In this document: piece after piece, positions 5,693-6,034 of the stretch
How the letters are laid out: every line of letters begins with the position of its first letter
Position numbering within the stretch: position 1 is the stretch's first letter
Assembly (NCBI GenBank): GCA_030043405.1
Contig: JASHXS010000090.1
Coordinates: forward strand, 1-6,034
Source of the DNA: Thermoplasmata archaeon
Lineage (GTDB): Archaea > Thermoplasmatota > Thermoplasmata > Lutacidiplasmatales > UBA184
Direction of reading: 5' to 3'
Length of the DNA: 6,034 bases
Notes under the pieces: generated by a model
Seen by the model: only the letters and a program-made list of their open reading frames with translations
Databases searched by the model: none
What the model was told of the DNA's origin: nothing
Translations under genes and position numbers: made by a program

Positions 5693-6034
5693 CGGCCCGG
5701 CACGTCCGACGGCCCGCGTTCTTCCCGGGCGCCCGCCATCCGTTGCTGGGCCCGCGGCGTCCGATCGAGGCGGCGCCCGCCGCCGGTCACCACCCGAAAG
5801 GTGTACCCCGCCATCGCGGCGCTGAACCGTGCCCAAGCGATCGGCGTACGCTGGCCCTTGAGCAGCCGCCGGATCCGGTAGCGCCCCCACAGATTCCCCT
5901 GCTTCTCGGTCAGCTGCTTACGCCCGTAGCCGTTCCAGAACGCCTGGTAGAGGAACCGGATGAACGTCGTCCGGACGTGATGGTAGACGAGGGCGGTAGG
6001 CTCGTAGCGGATGGACGCCCCGCCCTCCACGGCC
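5689..6034 (-). CDS. Glycosyltransferase family 2, C-terminal fragment (N-terminus outside window)
   Basis: The minus-strand frame is open to the right edge, so the start and catalytic N-terminal part (with the nucleotide-sugar DXD motif) are not visible. About 114 residues remain. They begin in the segment SIRYEPTALVYHHVRTTFIRF, followed by QAFWNGYGRKQL. This is the usual end of GT2 enzymes, where a YxPxAxVxHH strand is followed by a helix with an xxYGR motif. GT2 enzymes add sugars from nucleotide-sugar or dolichol-linked donors to glycans, often at the membrane. The last 30 or so residues are basic and low in complexity, with no clear membrane helix. The GTG at 6028-6030 is internal, not the start. 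The gene could relate to surface glycosylation together with the methyltransferase, but it is not in the same operon. Confidence 0.8.
   Translation of the reverse strand, partial: AVEGGASIRYEPTALVYHHVRTTFIRFLYQAFWNGYGRKQLTEKQGNLWGRYRIRRLLKGQRTPIAWARFSAAMAGYTFRVVTGGGRRLDRTPRAQQRMAGAREERGPSDVPGR

Overview
The window is GC-rich, densely packed DNA that most likely comes from an archaeon, possibly a high-GC member of the Thermoplasmatota. The phylum is an inference from gene content and was not tested. The archaeal evidence is a HerA-family HAS-barrel ATPase, a COG1340-type coiled-coil protein, a V4R/roadblock gene pair, an N-glycosylation-rich PKD-type surface protein with a C-terminal membrane anchor, and a TATA box about 26 nt upstream of an ATG, which implies a leaderless transcript.

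Layout, left to right. (1) From the left edge to 1169 (+) lies the C-terminal part of a secreted, membrane-anchored protein built of tandem Ig/PKD-like domains. (2) Converging on it, 1210-2670 (-), is a complete HerA-like ATPase of 486 residues. The 40-nt gap between the two stops holds a GC-rich inverted repeat. (3) A 130-nt divergent promoter region (2671-2800) separates the ATPase from a 288-residue archaeal coiled-coil protein, 2801-3667 (+). (4) Converging on that with a 15-nt gap is an FkbM-type SAM-dependent methyltransferase, 3683-4711 (-). (5) A 203-nt divergent intergenic region (4712-4914) carries a clear TATA box for a two-gene operon: a V4R-domain protein (start re-assigned to 4915, end 5316) and a roadblock/LC7 protein (5333-5692) behind a strong Shine-Dalgarno sequence. 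(6) A glycosyltransferase family 2 gene enters from the right edge on the minus strand and ends at 5689. Its stop codon overlaps that of the roadblock gene in a shared CTAG.

Functional reading. Two themes are visible. One is the cell surface and glycans: a sequon-rich membrane-anchored protein, an FkbM methyltransferase that could modify a sugar, and a GT2 glycosyltransferase. These three are not in one operon, so the link is only suggestive. The other is signalling: the V4R + roadblock pair looks like a small ligand-sensor plus GTPase-regulator module, but no Ras-like GTPase gene lies in the window. The HerA-like ATPase stands alone, without the nurA, mre11 and rad50 neighbours seen in many archaea. 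No RNA genes, mobile elements, CRISPR arrays or phage genes were found. The most interesting candidate for a poorly described system is the V4R-roadblock operon.
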